The notes: generated by a model from the letters alone, not told the origin. A stretch of 64,000 bases of DNA from Methanofollis sp. W23 (GCF_017875325.1 NZ_JAGGMN010000001.1:1508140-1572139), one strand, 5' to 3'; counted from the stretch's first letter, positions 8,080 through 18,734 are shown. Numbers and translations are program-made.

Positions 8080-9203
8080 ATCGCCTCTGCAACCTCCTCT
8101 TTGGTCCCTGAGACCTGCATCTTCCCTTCGGCCGTCAGGATCTCAAACTCTCCGCCTGTCGCCCCCATCGCAGGCGGGGTATTCATCACCACCATCCTCA
8201 CTCCCATCATCCTGATCATCTCCTCTGCCCGTGCCTCCTCGGCCCACCCGAGTTTGAAGGCGACCGCCGTCCCCTTGAAGTCTCGGAGCACGGCGTCGAG
8301 CACCTTGGGGAGGGGGCGGAGAGTGAGAGGCACCGGCGCCCCGCTCGGGATCTTGCCTACTGAACGCACCGGGGCGAAATCTGAGATCGCCGCCGCCGAG
8401 AGATAATAGTCGGCGCCTTCACGCACCGCCGAGAGGGCGGCCTCCATCATCTCGGCGGCCGTCTCCACATGGACATTCTCCACGCACGGCACCGCAGGCC
8501 CTGCATGGACCACCGTCACCCCGGCCCCGAGCCTGAATGCTTCCAGGGCAAGCGCCCGGCCCATCCGCCCGGTCGACCTGGTGGTGAGCACCCGCACGTC
8601 GTCGACCGGTTCGGCACAGGCGCCGCTCGTGACGACCACTCGTTTCCCTGCAAGCGGTCTGCCAGAGAGGGCACGCTCGACATGGAGGACGATCTCCTCA
8701 ATGCCCGCGATCTTCGCCTTCTCCTCCTCAATCCTCGGCGGGACCACATCGATCCCCCAGGTGCGGAGTTTCTCAAGGTTCTCCACCACGCCGGGGTGGC
8801 GGTACATGCTCTCATGCATCGCCGGCACGACCACCACCGGCATCCCGCGGCCCAGGGCCGTCGTCGCGAAGGTGGTCACCGGAGTATCGTCGACCCCGAC
8901 GGCGATCTTGCCGATCGTGTTTGCCGTGCACGGGGCGACGAGGAGAAGGTCGGCACACCCCCCTTCCCCACAGTAGACCACATGCTCCACCATCCCGGTG
9001 CACCTCGTGATCGTCTCCCGCCCGGTGGCATAGGTGAGGGCGTCAGGGTGGACGATCCCGCACGCCGCCCCGCTCATCACCGCCTGCACCTCCGCACCGC
9101 GGCGCCTGAGTTCGTGGGCGAGTTTCACCGTCTCGACGGCGGCGATGCTCCCGGTGACCGCCAGGACCACCGTCTTTCCGCTCAACCTTCTGTCATCACT
9201 CAT
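8061..9203 (-). CDS. coaBC: Bifunctional phosphopantothenoylcysteine synthetase/decarboxylase
   Basis: 380 residues. The N-terminal flavoprotein decarboxylase (CoaC, about 8-175) shows VLAVTGSIAAVETVKLAHEL, APCTANTIGKIA and PAMHESMY. The C-terminal ligase (CoaB, about 185-380) shows VVVTSGACAEPVDDVRVLTT, YLSAAAISDFAPV and the typical KxxPKVLDAV-like region LRPLPKVLDAV. It couples cysteine to 4-phosphopantothenate and decarboxylates the product. Overlaps of 4 bp with taw2 and 19 bp with pantoate kinase place it in the same operon. Confidence 0.95.
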   Translation of the reverse strand: MSDDRRLSGKTVVLAVTGSIAAVETVKLAHELRRRGAEVQAVMSGAACGIVHPDALTYATGRETITRCTGMVEHVVYCGEGGCADLLLVAPCTANTIGKIAVGVDDTPVTTFATTALGRGMPVVVVPAMHESMYRHPGVVENLEKLRTWGIDVVPPRIEEEKAKIAGIEEIVLHVERALSGRPLAGKRVVVTSGACAEPVDDVRVLTTRSTGRMGRALALEAFRLGAGVTVVHAGPAVPCVENVHVETAAEMMEAALSAVREGADYYLSAAAISDFAPVRSVGKIPSGAPVPLTLRPLPKVLDAVLRDFKGTAVAFKLGWAEEARAEEMIRMMGVRMVVMNTPPAMGATGGEFEILTAEGKMQVSGTKEEVAEAIWSALR

Positions 9204-10069
9204 GAGAGCACCACGTCATGTACGACATGCCATATATGCGGGCCATATTTCTTTACTTTGCGGGTTGTGACCGCCGCAGTAAACCCGGCACCCTTTGCCG
9301 CCGCCTCGGCCGCCGCCGCGGCGTCCCCGAGGGCGTGGAGGTGGATGACCGTCCCGGCCCTGGCATGGGCAAGGGCCGCGGCGAAGAACCCGGGGGCGTC
9401 GAAGTGGCCCATCACCACCCGGTCGTAGACCCCGTCGAGGAGGTCGCGACAGTCGCCGTGCTCTGGGCGCACCCGCGCTTCAATGTTATTCTCAGTGATA
9501 TTTCTCTTGAGGTACCCAAAAGAGACCGGGTTGATCTCCATCGCATGCACTTCAGCCCCCGCAGACGCCATCGGGACCGTGAAGTAGCCGATCCCGGCAA
9601 ACATATCTGCCACCCGCTCGCCAGGGGCGACCGTCCGGCCCATCAGCCGCCGCTCATCCAGGTTGCCCTGGGCAAACATCACCTCTGCCGGGTTGAGCCA
9701 GTAGCGAAACCCGTTCTCATGGTGGCAGACCAGGTGGGGCTCGCCATAGAGCACCTCGGTCTGGGGGAGACGGCGGATCCCGTCGATCCCGGCAAGGTAG
9801 AGCACGCAGACCGGGCGGCGCCATGCCACGACCGCCGCCACTTCTTCCTCGGTGGGGCGGGGGCCATGGAGGACCGCGGTGTCCCCGATCATCTGGAAGG
9901 CCCGGCCCCGGTACGGCCGACGCTCAGGGAGGTCGAGGTCTGCCTGATACCCTTCACGCACCGGGACATAGCCCCACTCCCCCTCGACATAGGGGCGGCG
10001 GGACCGGTCTGCCCACCCCTCGCGCATCGCTGCGGCGAGGTCGTCCCTGGAGACCTTCCGTACCCGCAT
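9200..10069 (-). CDS. taw2: Trm5/Taw2-family wyosine-pathway tRNA-Phe enzyme
   Basis: 289 residues from the chosen ATG at 10069, which follows the nmd3 stop by 2 bp; an upstream in-frame start at 10165 would overlap nmd3 and lacks family similarity. It is a class I Rossmann enzyme with MFAGIGYFTVPMA (about 163-175) and an AMEINP acidic loop. The Trm5 catalytic NPP-type motif is absent (MGHFDAP instead), which favours Taw2, the aminocarboxypropyltransferase acting on 4-demethylwyosine at position 37, over the m1G37 methyltransferase Trm5. Neighbouring nmd3 is also involved in RNA biology. Confidence 0.82.
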   Translation of the reverse strand: MRVRKVSRDDLAAAMREGWADRSRRPYVEGEWGYVPVREGYQADLDLPERRPYRGRAFQMIGDTAVLHGPRPTEEEVAAVVAWRRPVCVLYLAGIDGIRRLPQTEVLYGEPHLVCHHENGFRYWLNPAEVMFAQGNLDERRLMGRTVAPGERVADMFAGIGYFTVPMASAGAEVHAMEINPVSFGYLKRNITENNIEARVRPEHGDCRDLLDGVYDRVVMGHFDAPGFFAAALAHARAGTVIHLHALGDAAAAAEAAAKGAGFTAAVTTRKVKKYGPHIWHVVHDVVLS

Positions 10070-10071
10070 GC

Positions 10072-11112
10072 TCACCCGACAAGGACAAAACGTTCGGTCT
10101 CGTCGTCTCTCAGCACCCGGATCGTTCCCCCGTCCTCGACCTCGAGCCAGGGGACCGCCCGGCACTCGACCGGTCCCTGGGTCTTTGGGTCGAGGATCCC
10201 GATGACGTCGCCGTCATGGTAGGTGACCAGGGCGTTCTGGGCGTCGCCGACATTCCCGACAAAGCGTTCGACCTCGTCCTCGGAGACAAAATGTGCCGAC
10301 GCATCCCCGAGGTCGTAGACCTGGAGACGGCCGTGCCCGGTGCCACGCACTTCCACGTATCCGCCGCGGACGACGACGACGTCGCCGATCTGGAATCTCG
10401 GGAGACGGACCAGATAGGTGACCCGGTACAGGCGCTTGCCGTCCTTCTCGCCGACCAGTTTGGGGTGGGTGGAGAGTTTTCCGCCAAGGGTCGAACAGAG
10501 TGTCGAGGCGACTATATGCCCGATGTGCTGGGACCCGACAACGATGTCGAGGCCGTCCTTCATCTCCTCGATACTTGAGACAAAGGAGAGGCGTTCGCCT
10601 GCCTCCTGAAGCCCGTCTTCGGTCTCTTCGGCGATCCGCGCCGCCTGGTCCATCTCGCGGTCAGAGGGGCGACGGTCCACGGCCCGCACCTGGATGATCC
10701 CCTCGTAATACCCGCCGCTGATCCGGTTGCACCGGTCGCACTGCTCTTTAATCCAGACGATCTTGACCTGGCAGGACCCGGTCACCTCGACCCCATAAAG
10801 AGTCCCGGTGACGGTCAGATCGACAAAGGTCCGGTTCGGACTCGGGTCCTTGAAGGTCATCGCAATCTCGGCACCCCGCAGATCAGGGTGGAGGGTGAGG
10901 GCCGAGTAGGCGATCTCATGGACCAGGGTCTCGTGGTCGACCAGGGTGTCGGTCCAGGTCTTGCCATGCCTCTGGGATCCGCAGACCGGGCAGTAGATGC
11001 TCTCCACCCTGGGTTCGCACTTCAGCCACTCGACCTCCGCCGCCCGGCACTCGTTGCAGAGCCCGGCCGAGGGTTTGCCGCAGCGTGGGCAGACGCTCCT
11101 GAGAATTTCCAT
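10072..11112 (-). CDS. nmd3: Nmd3-like 60S/50S ribosome export and maturation factor homologue
   Basis: 346 residues. The N-terminal zinc-binding region contains the pairs CPRCGKP, CNEC, CPVCGS and, further on, CDRCNR, which are characteristic of Nmd3. The middle region carries VVGSQHIGHIVA, and OB/SH3-like barrels follow. In eukaryotes Nmd3 is the export adaptor of the large subunit; the archaeal protein is presumed to act in large-subunit maturation. The ATG at 11112 fits the Cys-rich N-terminus; an upstream frame start at 11163 would overlap the DUF424 gene. Stop-to-start spacing to both neighbours is 2 bp. Confidence 0.9.
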   Translation of the reverse strand: MEILRSVCPRCGKPSAGLCNECRAAEVEWLKCEPRVESIYCPVCGSQRHGKTWTDTLVDHETLVHEIAYSALTLHPDLRGAEIAMTFKDPSPNRTFVDLTVTGTLYGVEVTGSCQVKIVWIKEQCDRCNRISGGYYEGIIQVRAVDRRPSDREMDQAARIAEETEDGLQEAGERLSFVSSIEEMKDGLDIVVGSQHIGHIVASTLCSTLGGKLSTHPKLVGEKDGKRLYRVTYLVRLPRFQIGDVVVVRGGYVEVRGTGHGRLQVYDLGDASAHFVSEDEVERFVGNVGDAQNALVTYHDGDVIGILDPKTQGPVECRAVPWLEVEDGGTIRVLRDDETERFVLVG

Positions 11113-11114
11113 GG

Positions 11115-11405
11115 TCACACCGAGAAGATGACGGCGTGCGGGATCCTGCCGATCTTCATACATCCTTCTTCTGAGATCAGTCCCATCTCGACCGCGATCG
11201 CGACCGCCTGCTCACCGATGAGGTTGGCATTGCAGGCACCCCGCAGGGCGGCCCGCACCTCCTCTTCGGTCACAGGCGTGGAGCCGTAAAAGGACTCGGT
11301 GACGGTGATCTCGACATCACCGTGGCTGAGGGTGGTGTTGAGCAGGTCTCTGTCGCAGACTGCCACCACGGCACCCTCCCTGGTATGGTGGACCTTGAGG
11401 TACAT
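11115..11405 (-). CDS. DUF424 family protein
   Basis: 96-residue protein of the archaeal DUF424 family, with segments YLKVHHTREGAVVAVCD, GACNANLIGEQAVAIA and IGRIPHAVIF. The function is unknown; the family is often found next to nmd3 in euryarchaea, as here (2 bp spacing). A much longer in-frame reading (to 11810) has no similarity before the Met at 11405, so the short form is chosen. It sits 44 bp after the TatD-like stop. Confidence 0.88.
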   Translation of the reverse strand: MYLKVHHTREGAVVAVCDRDLLNTTLSHGDVEITVTESFYGSTPVTEEEVRAALRGACNANLIGEQAVAIAVEMGLISEEGCMKIGRIPHAVIFSV

Positions 11406-11449
11406 CAGTACGTACGTTGTACGGCGAGAGTAAAAAAGAGGTGGATCGT

Positions 11450-12277
11450 TCAGAGAGTTATTTCGACGCCATAGACCGCAGACGGCGTGCGGGCATGGAT
11501 CTGCCAGGCGTCGTCTTCGGTGATCGCACCAGACTCGAGCATCTTGCGGGTGACTCTCGGGACCGACTTGGGGCCGAGCACCGCACCGGGGCGGGTGTTG
11601 TCGTCCATGTAGTCGGTCTCCATGGTGAACCGCCGCCCGGCCCTGGCCATCTCGGCGAGGCCTTCCTGTTTGGCAAGGAAGGAGGGCATGAGCGGGGTGT
11701 CTGGGGTGGCGTAGTGTTTGACGACGCGGCCTGGGTCCATCCCGACTTTTTTTGCAAGGTCGACGATGTCGGCGCACGGCCCGCTCTCGGCATGGAGTTG
11801 CACCGCACACCCGAGGTCGGCGCCGAGTGCGAGGGCATGGACGAGCACCTCTTCTGAGGCGGCGGCGATGTCGGGCTCCACCGGGAAGTGGGGGCGCCCG
11901 CTCTTGAGGGCGACGGCTTTCCCTTCCTCGATATACTCGGCCGCCACGTCGAGCCCGGCGCAGGCGAGGTCGACTGAGGCGGCAAGCCCGATCTGCTCGG
12001 CATATTTCAGGACTTCGATGGGGTGGACGCCGAGGATAGGAAAGACCGTGACGCCTACCTCGCGGACCATCCCGGCAACCCGCAGGGTCTCGTCGAAGGC
12101 CGCCCTATAGTCGTCCCCTTTCCGCGGGCAGACCCCGACTGAGTAGGCCGGGAGGGCGACCATGAAGACGTGCGTCCCGCCGGCACGCTTGAAATCTTTC
12201 GCCGCCTCCACCCCGCGGCCATGGACGGGATCGAAGTGGATGTGGTCGTCGGTGATCGGGGTCTCAGGCAACTTCAT
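11450..12277 (-). CDS. TatD-like metal-dependent hydrolase
   Basis: 275-residue amidohydrolase/TIM-barrel protein. Metal-ligand motifs are visible: DDHIHFD (about 9-15), LGVHPIE (about 83), QLHAESG (about 165), VKHYATP (about 188) and METDYMDD (about 225). It belongs to the archaeal branch of TatD-type hydrolases, whose substrate (DNA 3' ends or another phosphoester or amide) is not established. It overlaps mptD by 14 bp. Confidence 0.85.
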   Translation of the reverse strand: MKLPETPITDDHIHFDPVHGRGVEAAKDFKRAGGTHVFMVALPAYSVGVCPRKGDDYRAAFDETLRVAGMVREVGVTVFPILGVHPIEVLKYAEQIGLAASVDLACAGLDVAAEYIEEGKAVALKSGRPHFPVEPDIAAASEEVLVHALALGADLGCAVQLHAESGPCADIVDLAKKVGMDPGRVVKHYATPDTPLMPSFLAKQEGLAEMARAGRRFTMETDYMDDNTRPGAVLGPKSVPRVTRKMLESGAITEDDAWQIHARTPSAVYGVEITL

Positions 12278-12602
12278 CGATGGACCTGATGCTCATGAGA
12301 GGATACTCGCCGGTGAAGTGGAGGTCAGCGACGCACCGTGCCGTCCCGACCTGTGTGGTGATCTCCACCGAGAACATCGCCCCGGCCAGTTCGGAGTAGC
12401 CGAAGGGGTTGGCGGTCATCATCTCACGGTCCAGGCTGACATGGATCTCCTCGACGTACGGCTGGAGCCCGACGGCCTGTTCGATCGCGGTCTCCACGCT
12501 TGCGGCCGTCGCACGGGAGATCGGCGTCCCGACCCACTGGTGGTACAGGGCGCCGAGTTTGATCCCGGCCTCGAAGGTCGCCTGTTCACGGTCACTGCTC
12601 AT
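12264..12602 (-). CDS. mptD: Archaeal dihydroneopterin aldolase
   Basis: 112-residue protein of the archaeal MptD family, which cleaves 7,8-dihydroneopterin to 6-hydroxymethyl-7,8-dihydropterin and glycolaldehyde for methanopterin synthesis. Family-defining segments EAGIKLGALYHQWVGTP and YSELAGAMFSVE are present. The length matches stand-alone MptD. It is the first gene of the long minus-strand operon; its promoter must lie in the 12603-12690 stretch, next to a repeat element. Confidence 0.9.
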   Translation of the reverse strand: MSSDREQATFEAGIKLGALYHQWVGTPISRATAASVETAIEQAVGLQPYVEEIHVSLDREMMTANPFGYSELAGAMFSVEITTQVGTARCVADLHFTGEYPLMSIRSIDEVA

Positions 12603-12692
12603 GGAGGATCATGGGTGTTGATGGGATTTATAGGGTGGCGAGGGGAACGGGGGGCGGCAACGTCCGGTAGCAAGAAGATATGAGAAGGCATG

Positions 12693-12923
12693 GGCTCTGT
12701 AGAAATCCTCTTGATAGTTCTCTTCGACGGGGGGTTGCACCCCCCGGACCCCCCGCCACACGATAGGTCGAGGTCTGCAGTCCTTTCGTCACAGTTGCCC
12801 ATGATGCCTTCCCGCCCCTATCGTGCTCCCGGGAGTCCGGGCGGCACTCGCCCCCGGCCAAAGAGGGGGAAGGCGGGTGGTACACATCTACCCCACACAA
12901 CAGGTGAGAGGTTTTACAGAGCC
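12693..12923. repeat. MITE-like element, 231 bp, GGCTCTGTAGAA ends
   Basis: Left end GGCTCTGTAGAAATCCTC and right end GAGAGGTTTTACAGAGCC are inverted repeats. Inside lie a GGGGGGTTGCACCCCCC hairpin, CCACACGATAGGTCGAGG, the module CTTCCCGCCCCTATCG and a second GGGCGGCACTCGCCC hairpin. The same order and almost the same length (230 bp) recur at 43238-43467, so this looks like a complete unit. The rest of the 12603-13139 spacer shows no gene. Confidence 0.8.
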
Positions 12924-13139
12924 AAAAGATCCAAAAAAAGCACACCAAAGACCGACAATCGTCTCACCTGTATGTTATCTGTTCCGCCCAACTCTCTGGA
13001 GAGGACATGCACCCCACCTCGCAAAAAAATCGCCCCCCACTTCAGATCCTCATGAGAAAAGGGGTCCGGGACCAGAGGCCCCAGGACCCTCGCCGGTGGT
13101 ATTCTACCCTGTATCGAGAGGGGACCTGGTATTGTACAC

Positions 13140-13146
13140 AAAAAAA
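13140..13146 (-). terminator. T7 terminator of groESL
   Basis: Seven As on the plus strand, 16 bp beyond the groEL stop, giving T7 in the transcript. Confidence 0.55.
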
Positions 13147-13162
13147 TAGACCAGGGAGGGGA

Positions 13163-15060
<1,898 letters not shown>

Positions 15061-15116
15061 AGTATTCCTCCTGCGGTCCACAGAGAGTGGATCATCCCAT
15101 ATGATGGGCGCGATTT

Positions 15117-15126
15117 CTATATAATC
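15117..15126 (-). promoter_or_regulatory. Putative TATA box of groESL
   Basis: GATTATATAG on the minus strand, about 60 bp before the groES ATG, gives a start site near 15095 and a 35-nt leader with a ribosome site. A CCCAT-ATG-ATGGG inverted repeat (about 15097-15109) lies at the predicted start site. Confidence 0.55.
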
Positions 15127-15158
15127 TTTTCCAGTTAAATCGAGATGATCTCAACATG

Positions 15159-15175
15159 ATTGAAATAGTTTCAAT
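15159..15175. promoter_or_regulatory. Palindromic candidate operator between groES and a wHTH gene
   Basis: ATTGAAATAGTTTCAAT is a perfect inverted repeat with 7-bp arms and a TAG centre. A second palindrome, GAGATGATCTC, lies at 15142-15152 beside the groES TATA box. Both sit in the divergent promoter region and are candidate sites for the regulator at 15202. Confidence 0.5.
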
Positions 15176-15201
15176 GTAAACCATATGGACGGGGTATCAC
15201 C

Positions 15202-15612
15202 ATGATCGAACAGCGTATCTCCCTCAACACCATTGAGCGGCCGCAAGGGAGCGGGGTCGATGAACATCTTGCCTGGTTCTGCGAGAGCCTTGGACTGACG
15301 AACGGCCGCGACCTGGAAAATATCGCCCAGCAGGTCGTCCTCGAAGTCCTCGCCGAAATTGCCGCCGAGCGGGGCGTCGCCTCAGAGACCCTTGCCGGGC
15401 ACCTGGAGATCACCCCGGGGCGGGTGAACCATCATGTCAGAAACCTCACGCTCGCCGGACTGTTGTATCGAAAAAAGAAACTCATCTACCTGCGCGGCGG
15501 AAGCCTCACCGCCGCCGTCGAGGAGATGAGAAAAGACGCCGACCGGATCTTTGACGACCTGCAGGAGGTGGCGGAGGTACTGGATGGAGCGATGGGGATC
15601 AGGCGGGGGTAG
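15202..15612 (+). CDS. Winged-helix DNA-binding protein divergent from groESL
   Basis: 136 residues. The centre (about 45-95) is a winged helix: ETLAGHLEITPGRVNHHVRN (helix-turn-helix), then LTLAGLLYRKKKLIYLRGG as the wing. The N-terminus is mixed and the C-terminus (about 100-130) is an acidic helix suited to dimerisation. It resembles ArsR-type one-component regulators but lacks metal-binding Cys. The divergent position and the palindrome between suggest local control of the group I chaperonin and of itself; this is inference. The start ATG follows GGGGTATCACC. Confidence 0.75.
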   Translation: MIEQRISLNTIERPQGSGVDEHLAWFCESLGLTNGRDLENIAQQVVLEVLAEIAAERGVASETLAGHLEITPGRVNHHVRNLTLAGLLYRKKKLIYLRGGSLTAAVEEMRKDADRIFDDLQEVAEVLDGAMGIRRG

Positions 15613-15652
15613 GGGTACACACTCTTGAGATGTTTGAGATATCCCCCATCCT

Positions 15653-15682
15653 AAAAAATAGATGAAGGATCCTTGATCCTTC
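15653..15682 (-). terminator. Hairpin plus T6 terminator of the lipoprotein gene
   Basis: In the minus-strand transcript GAAGGAT-CAAGG-ATCCTTC (15664-15682) forms a 7-bp hairpin followed by ATCTATTTTTT (A6 at 15653-15658). It separates two convergent genes. Confidence 0.6.
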
Positions 15683-15693
15683 TCCATATTCGA

Positions 15694-16830
15694 TCACACC
15701 ACTTCCTCCAGGGGACCGACCGAGGCGGCGACCCTGATCAGCACCTCCCGCTGATCAGGCCCATCCAGTTCATAGGTCATTATGCCGTCAGACCAGACCA
15801 GCGTGGCGGCCCCATCTCTGGTGAAATACCGACCATCCATCCCGTCGATCCCCACCTCTTCGACACCTTCGGGGACAGGCGGGACCGGGAGGTCGGCAGG
15901 CCTGACAGTAAGCCTGATCTGATCAGGGGCATCGTCCCGTGCATAGATCACGGTGGTGGAGAGCGCAGGGATCTGGTGGCCCTCGACAAACGCATACCCC
16001 CCAGGGAGCCAGGACGGCACCGGCGTCCCGGGCCCCGCGAATTTCTCCAGGTCGTCAAGGTTCCCGGCAAAGATCGGCGTGAGGGCAAAAGTCCGTGCCA
16101 GGGTGACATTCGTCCCTGGCGGGGGTTCGAAGGTGAAGGCATCTTCAGGGAACGCCGGGTCCAGACTGACCTCCGCGTAGTGTGCGACGATCACCTCTTC
16201 CCCTCCTGCATCCAGGAGGGCCGCCTCGACAACTGTCCAGGTCCCGGCATCGACCACCGCCCTGATACCATAGACCTCCTCACGCCGTCCGGTCGGCGCC
16301 GTCCCGACCGGACCGTCTCCCTCGACAACGACCTCGTAGACCTGGCGGCCGTCGCGCTCCCCTGCCGTCACCGACGAGATCGGGCCGTCCACGACGGCGG
16401 CCACCGCCATCTGGTACACCTCCCATCCAGTCTGCGCCTGCCTGACGGCATCGGAAAAGAGGGTGCCGGCGTACTCCGCCGGGATCACCGAGGCATTGCC
16501 TGCAGCCGGGTCATAGACCCAGAGTCTCTCCCCATCATTGACGACGAGCGTCCCGGCATACATCCCTTCGAGATACTCAAAACGGTAACGATCGCGATCC
16601 TCAGAAGAGATCCTGACCATAGTGTCCCAGTCCGGTGCGGCCAGAATGACATGTGCAGAAAGACCGGTCGTCTTCTCATGGACCTCCGCGACCGCCGCCT
16701 GCACCTCCCCTGCAGAAGGGACGCTGCACCCTGCGGCAAGCACTGCAGCAACAATCAGGCCAATCAGTGCCGCCCTTGTCAGTGCCAGGGTTTTTCTCTC
16801 TTGTGGTTTCCGATAATTTTCCAGATCCAT
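15694..16830 (-). CDS. Cell-surface lipoprotein, LolA-like with DUF4367-like C-terminus
   Basis: 378 residues from the ATG at 16830. The N-terminus has a basic stretch and the hydrophobic run LIGLIVAAVLAAGCS with a lipobox ending in Cys, so it is predicted to be lipid-anchored outside the cell. The middle part (VHEKTTGLSAHVILAAPDWD, YRFEYLEGMYAGTLVVNDGERLW-type strands) resembles LolA/outer-membrane-lipoprotein-sorting folds, which occur in archaeal secreted lipoproteins. The C-terminal part (PSWLPGGYAFVEGHQI and WSDGIMTYELDG) resembles DUF4367. Its ligand is unknown. Confidence 0.8.
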   Translation of the reverse strand: MDLENYRKPQERKTLALTRAALIGLIVAAVLAAGCSVPSAGEVQAAVAEVHEKTTGLSAHVILAAPDWDTMVRISSEDRDRYRFEYLEGMYAGTLVVNDGERLWVYDPAAGNASVIPAEYAGTLFSDAVRQAQTGWEVYQMAVAAVVDGPISSVTAGERDGRQVYEVVVEGDGPVGTAPTGRREEVYGIRAVVDAGTWTVVEAALLDAGGEEVIVAHYAEVSLDPAFPEDAFTFEPPPGTNVTLARTFALTPIFAGNLDDLEKFAGPGTPVPSWLPGGYAFVEGHQIPALSTTVIYARDDAPDQIRLTVRPADLPVPPVPEGVEEVGIDGMDGRYFTRDGAATLVWSDGIMTYELDGPDQREVLIRVAASVGPLEEVV

Positions 16831-17408
16831 GTTCCAGTGACTCCAGGGACACACCCTTTCCTGATAATGTCATATCAGGCAACAGGCCGGGGACCATGAA
16901 GCCCCGCAGGAGAAGAAGAGGTCCGCCCCGCCATCCCGCGGGATGCCGGTCCTCAAGGGAATGGGGGGGTGCCCCTCCAGGGTGAGGCAGAATGCTCTCC
17001 TGAAGGGTCAGATGATGCGGGCACAGGAAGGGAAGTCCGGTGTCATCAGCCCTCGGTCAGAGATGGGCACCCGGTTCCGGCATCCACGCTCCCTCATATA
17101 TCTCTTTTTTTATATATGTGTTGTGTACGGATCCTCTACAGATCAGAAGATTGAGAGAGGGCGACCAACAGAAGAAAGGAGTGGAAGTCATCGGAGTGGT
17201 CCAAAATACGCCCGATGCGGCAGAATTGAAGGCGTACCCCGCCACACCATAGGGTCGAGGAGAGCACCCCCTCTTCATGGTCATCTCTCCACCTTCTCCT
17301 CTTCTCTCGCCAGGACTTGCCCCACAGACCACCCCGACAGAGATCAGACCTGGTGCTCCTGGAGAAGATTATCAAGAGGAGGGCTACAGCCCCCATGTCC
17401 CTTACAAT

Positions 17409-17662
17409 TGCATTCCCCAGGGAGCGTGCCGCGCCCCTGACCCCCTGCGGATGAAGAGTGGTGGAGGACTGCGTCCTGTCTTCATGGTTTTTCCTCCTGC
17501 CTTTCCTTACCTATCGCCATTGCGGGTATCCAGGGCATCGACCCCGGCATAGGGGCGGGGGAAGGTGATGAATGGATGGGTGCGTTATGAAAACGCAGGG
17601 GTCGCTTTATTCTCATCCATCGCTCTTCATCGGCGAGGAGAAGGGCGGGAGAGTTTTGGGAT
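17409..17662. repeat. Copy of the ATCCCAAAACTCTC-ended repeat (one end only)
   Basis: About 250 bp similar to 50197-50451: shared CGGATGAAGA.TG.TGGAGGA, CATCCATCGCTCTTCATC and the right end GGAGAGTTTTGGGATGACCTC. No matching left end was found upstream, so this copy seems truncated. Confidence 0.6.
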
Positions 17663-18101
17663 GACCTCATTTAGAAATACCCTGCAATAGGTGGGTCGGA
17701 CTGCAATCCGCGTCATAGGATCATAGGAAGAACTCTCCAGGTATGTTCGCACTCCTGCGGGTCTGGTGGAGGATGGTTCAAGATCTCTGGAAGGAAGCAC
17801 TCCGGTTCAAGGGGATGGTCACCCAAGAGAGTTTTGGGATATGCCCGATGTGAGAACGGCCCAGGTTCCACGCGTGATCAGGGCTGTAGGCCATGAAGAG
17901 ACGACCAAAGGACAGAGGTCAAGACCTGGTCTCTCGTGCCAGGGGAGATGAGCGCAGGCGCGCAGGATCTTATCTGAAAGATCAATATCATCCGAGGACG
18001 GCGATGTCAACCGGCAATCGCGGGGAGTTCCACGCCGCGGTCATCTCTCCCACTCCATCAGAAATCACCTCCAGGCATAAATCACGCAAACATATTGTTA
18101 T

Positions 18102-18113
18102 ACTATATATTTT
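18102..18113 (+). promoter_or_regulatory. Putative TATA box for the secreted-protein/wHTH pair
   Basis: ACTATATATTTT, the strongest TATA-like sequence upstream of 18206. It predicts a start near 18135 and a leader of about 70 nt. Confidence 0.45.
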
Positions 18114-18205
18114 CTCTGAGCCCTCTCTCTCCCTATCAGGAGGAATTAGAGGATCAGCTCAGAAAGTTTAAGTTCACAGGTTCTGATTCAGGATATGGCG
18201 ATATC

Positions 18206-18688
18206 ATGCAGCCTAGAAAAACCATTCTGATTCTAATCGTCGCCGCAGCACTGCTCGTGTCTGCTGCGACCGCCCATGACCTGAGAACAGAGACTGCCGA
18301 CCAGATCACCGTCTCACCCATCCCGGATGGGGTGATCGACCTGGAAGGGTTTGATAATGCTGTCCGTTCGATCGGGGATACTATCTATCCAAACAGTTTG
18401 GATTCCATCAACAAGGACATTCCATCAAATGTTAAGACCATAAAGGTGTATCTCGACTGGAGCGGGCACGGTGATGGCCCCCACTCAGTCCGTTTGAACA
18501 TCTTACTCCCAGCACCCAACGGACAAGTTGGTCCATATTATGACAGTGACGACGGCCTGATCGATGAAAAAATTTGTTTTTCTTTCTCCGAATCACCATC
18601 CCTCCCGAGCGGCACCTGGACTTTCTGCGTCTTTGGCGATGACGTGCCCGAAGAAGGGGTCTCGTACACACTGGATATAGGATATTAA
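18206..18688 (+). CDS. Small secreted protein with predicted beta-sandwich domain
   Basis: 160 residues. A Sec signal (KTILILIVAAALLVSAATA) ends near residue 24. The rest is beta-rich, with TIKVYLDWSGHGDGPHSVRL and GTWTFCVFGDDVPEEGVSYT, resembling PPC-type or jelly-roll extracellular domains; two Cys could form a disulfide. The start at 18206 is chosen because the signal peptide begins there; the longer frame upstream is non-coding. It is 46 bp upstream of, and probably cotranscribed with, a membrane-bound regulator, so it could be its ligand or accessory protein. The function is unknown. Confidence 0.7.
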   Translation: MQPRKTILILIVAAALLVSAATAHDLRTETADQITVSPIPDGVIDLEGFDNAVRSIGDTIYPNSLDSINKDIPSNVKTIKVYLDWSGHGDGPHSVRLNILLPAPNGQVGPYYDSDDGLIDEKICFSFSESPSLPSGTWTFCVFGDDVPEEGVSYTLDIGY

Positions 18689-18734
18689 GTTCCTGAAAAC
18701 TGACTACATGACCACAATCACTGAGAGATGAGCC

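Larger units (their letters stand above)
16831..18205. other. 1.4-kb spacer without a recognised gene
   Basis: No convincing coding frame. It holds short hairpins (GGGGGGGTGCCCCTCC near 16963), a module CCGCCACACCATAGGGTCGAGG at 17239 that matches other repeats, the larger repeat described next, and an isolated GAGAGTTTTGGGAT end at 17826-17840. Confidence 0.55.

Noticed and set aside
6350-8406. Long plus-strand frames of 403 and 450 codons
   Set aside because: Shadows of the pantoate kinase, ligase and CoaBC genes; Arg/Pro/Gly-rich translations without motifs.
11406-11810. N-terminal extension of the DUF424 protein
   Set aside because: The extra 135 residues are antisense/frame-shifted to the TatD-like gene and lack similarity; the Met at 11405 starts the family domain.
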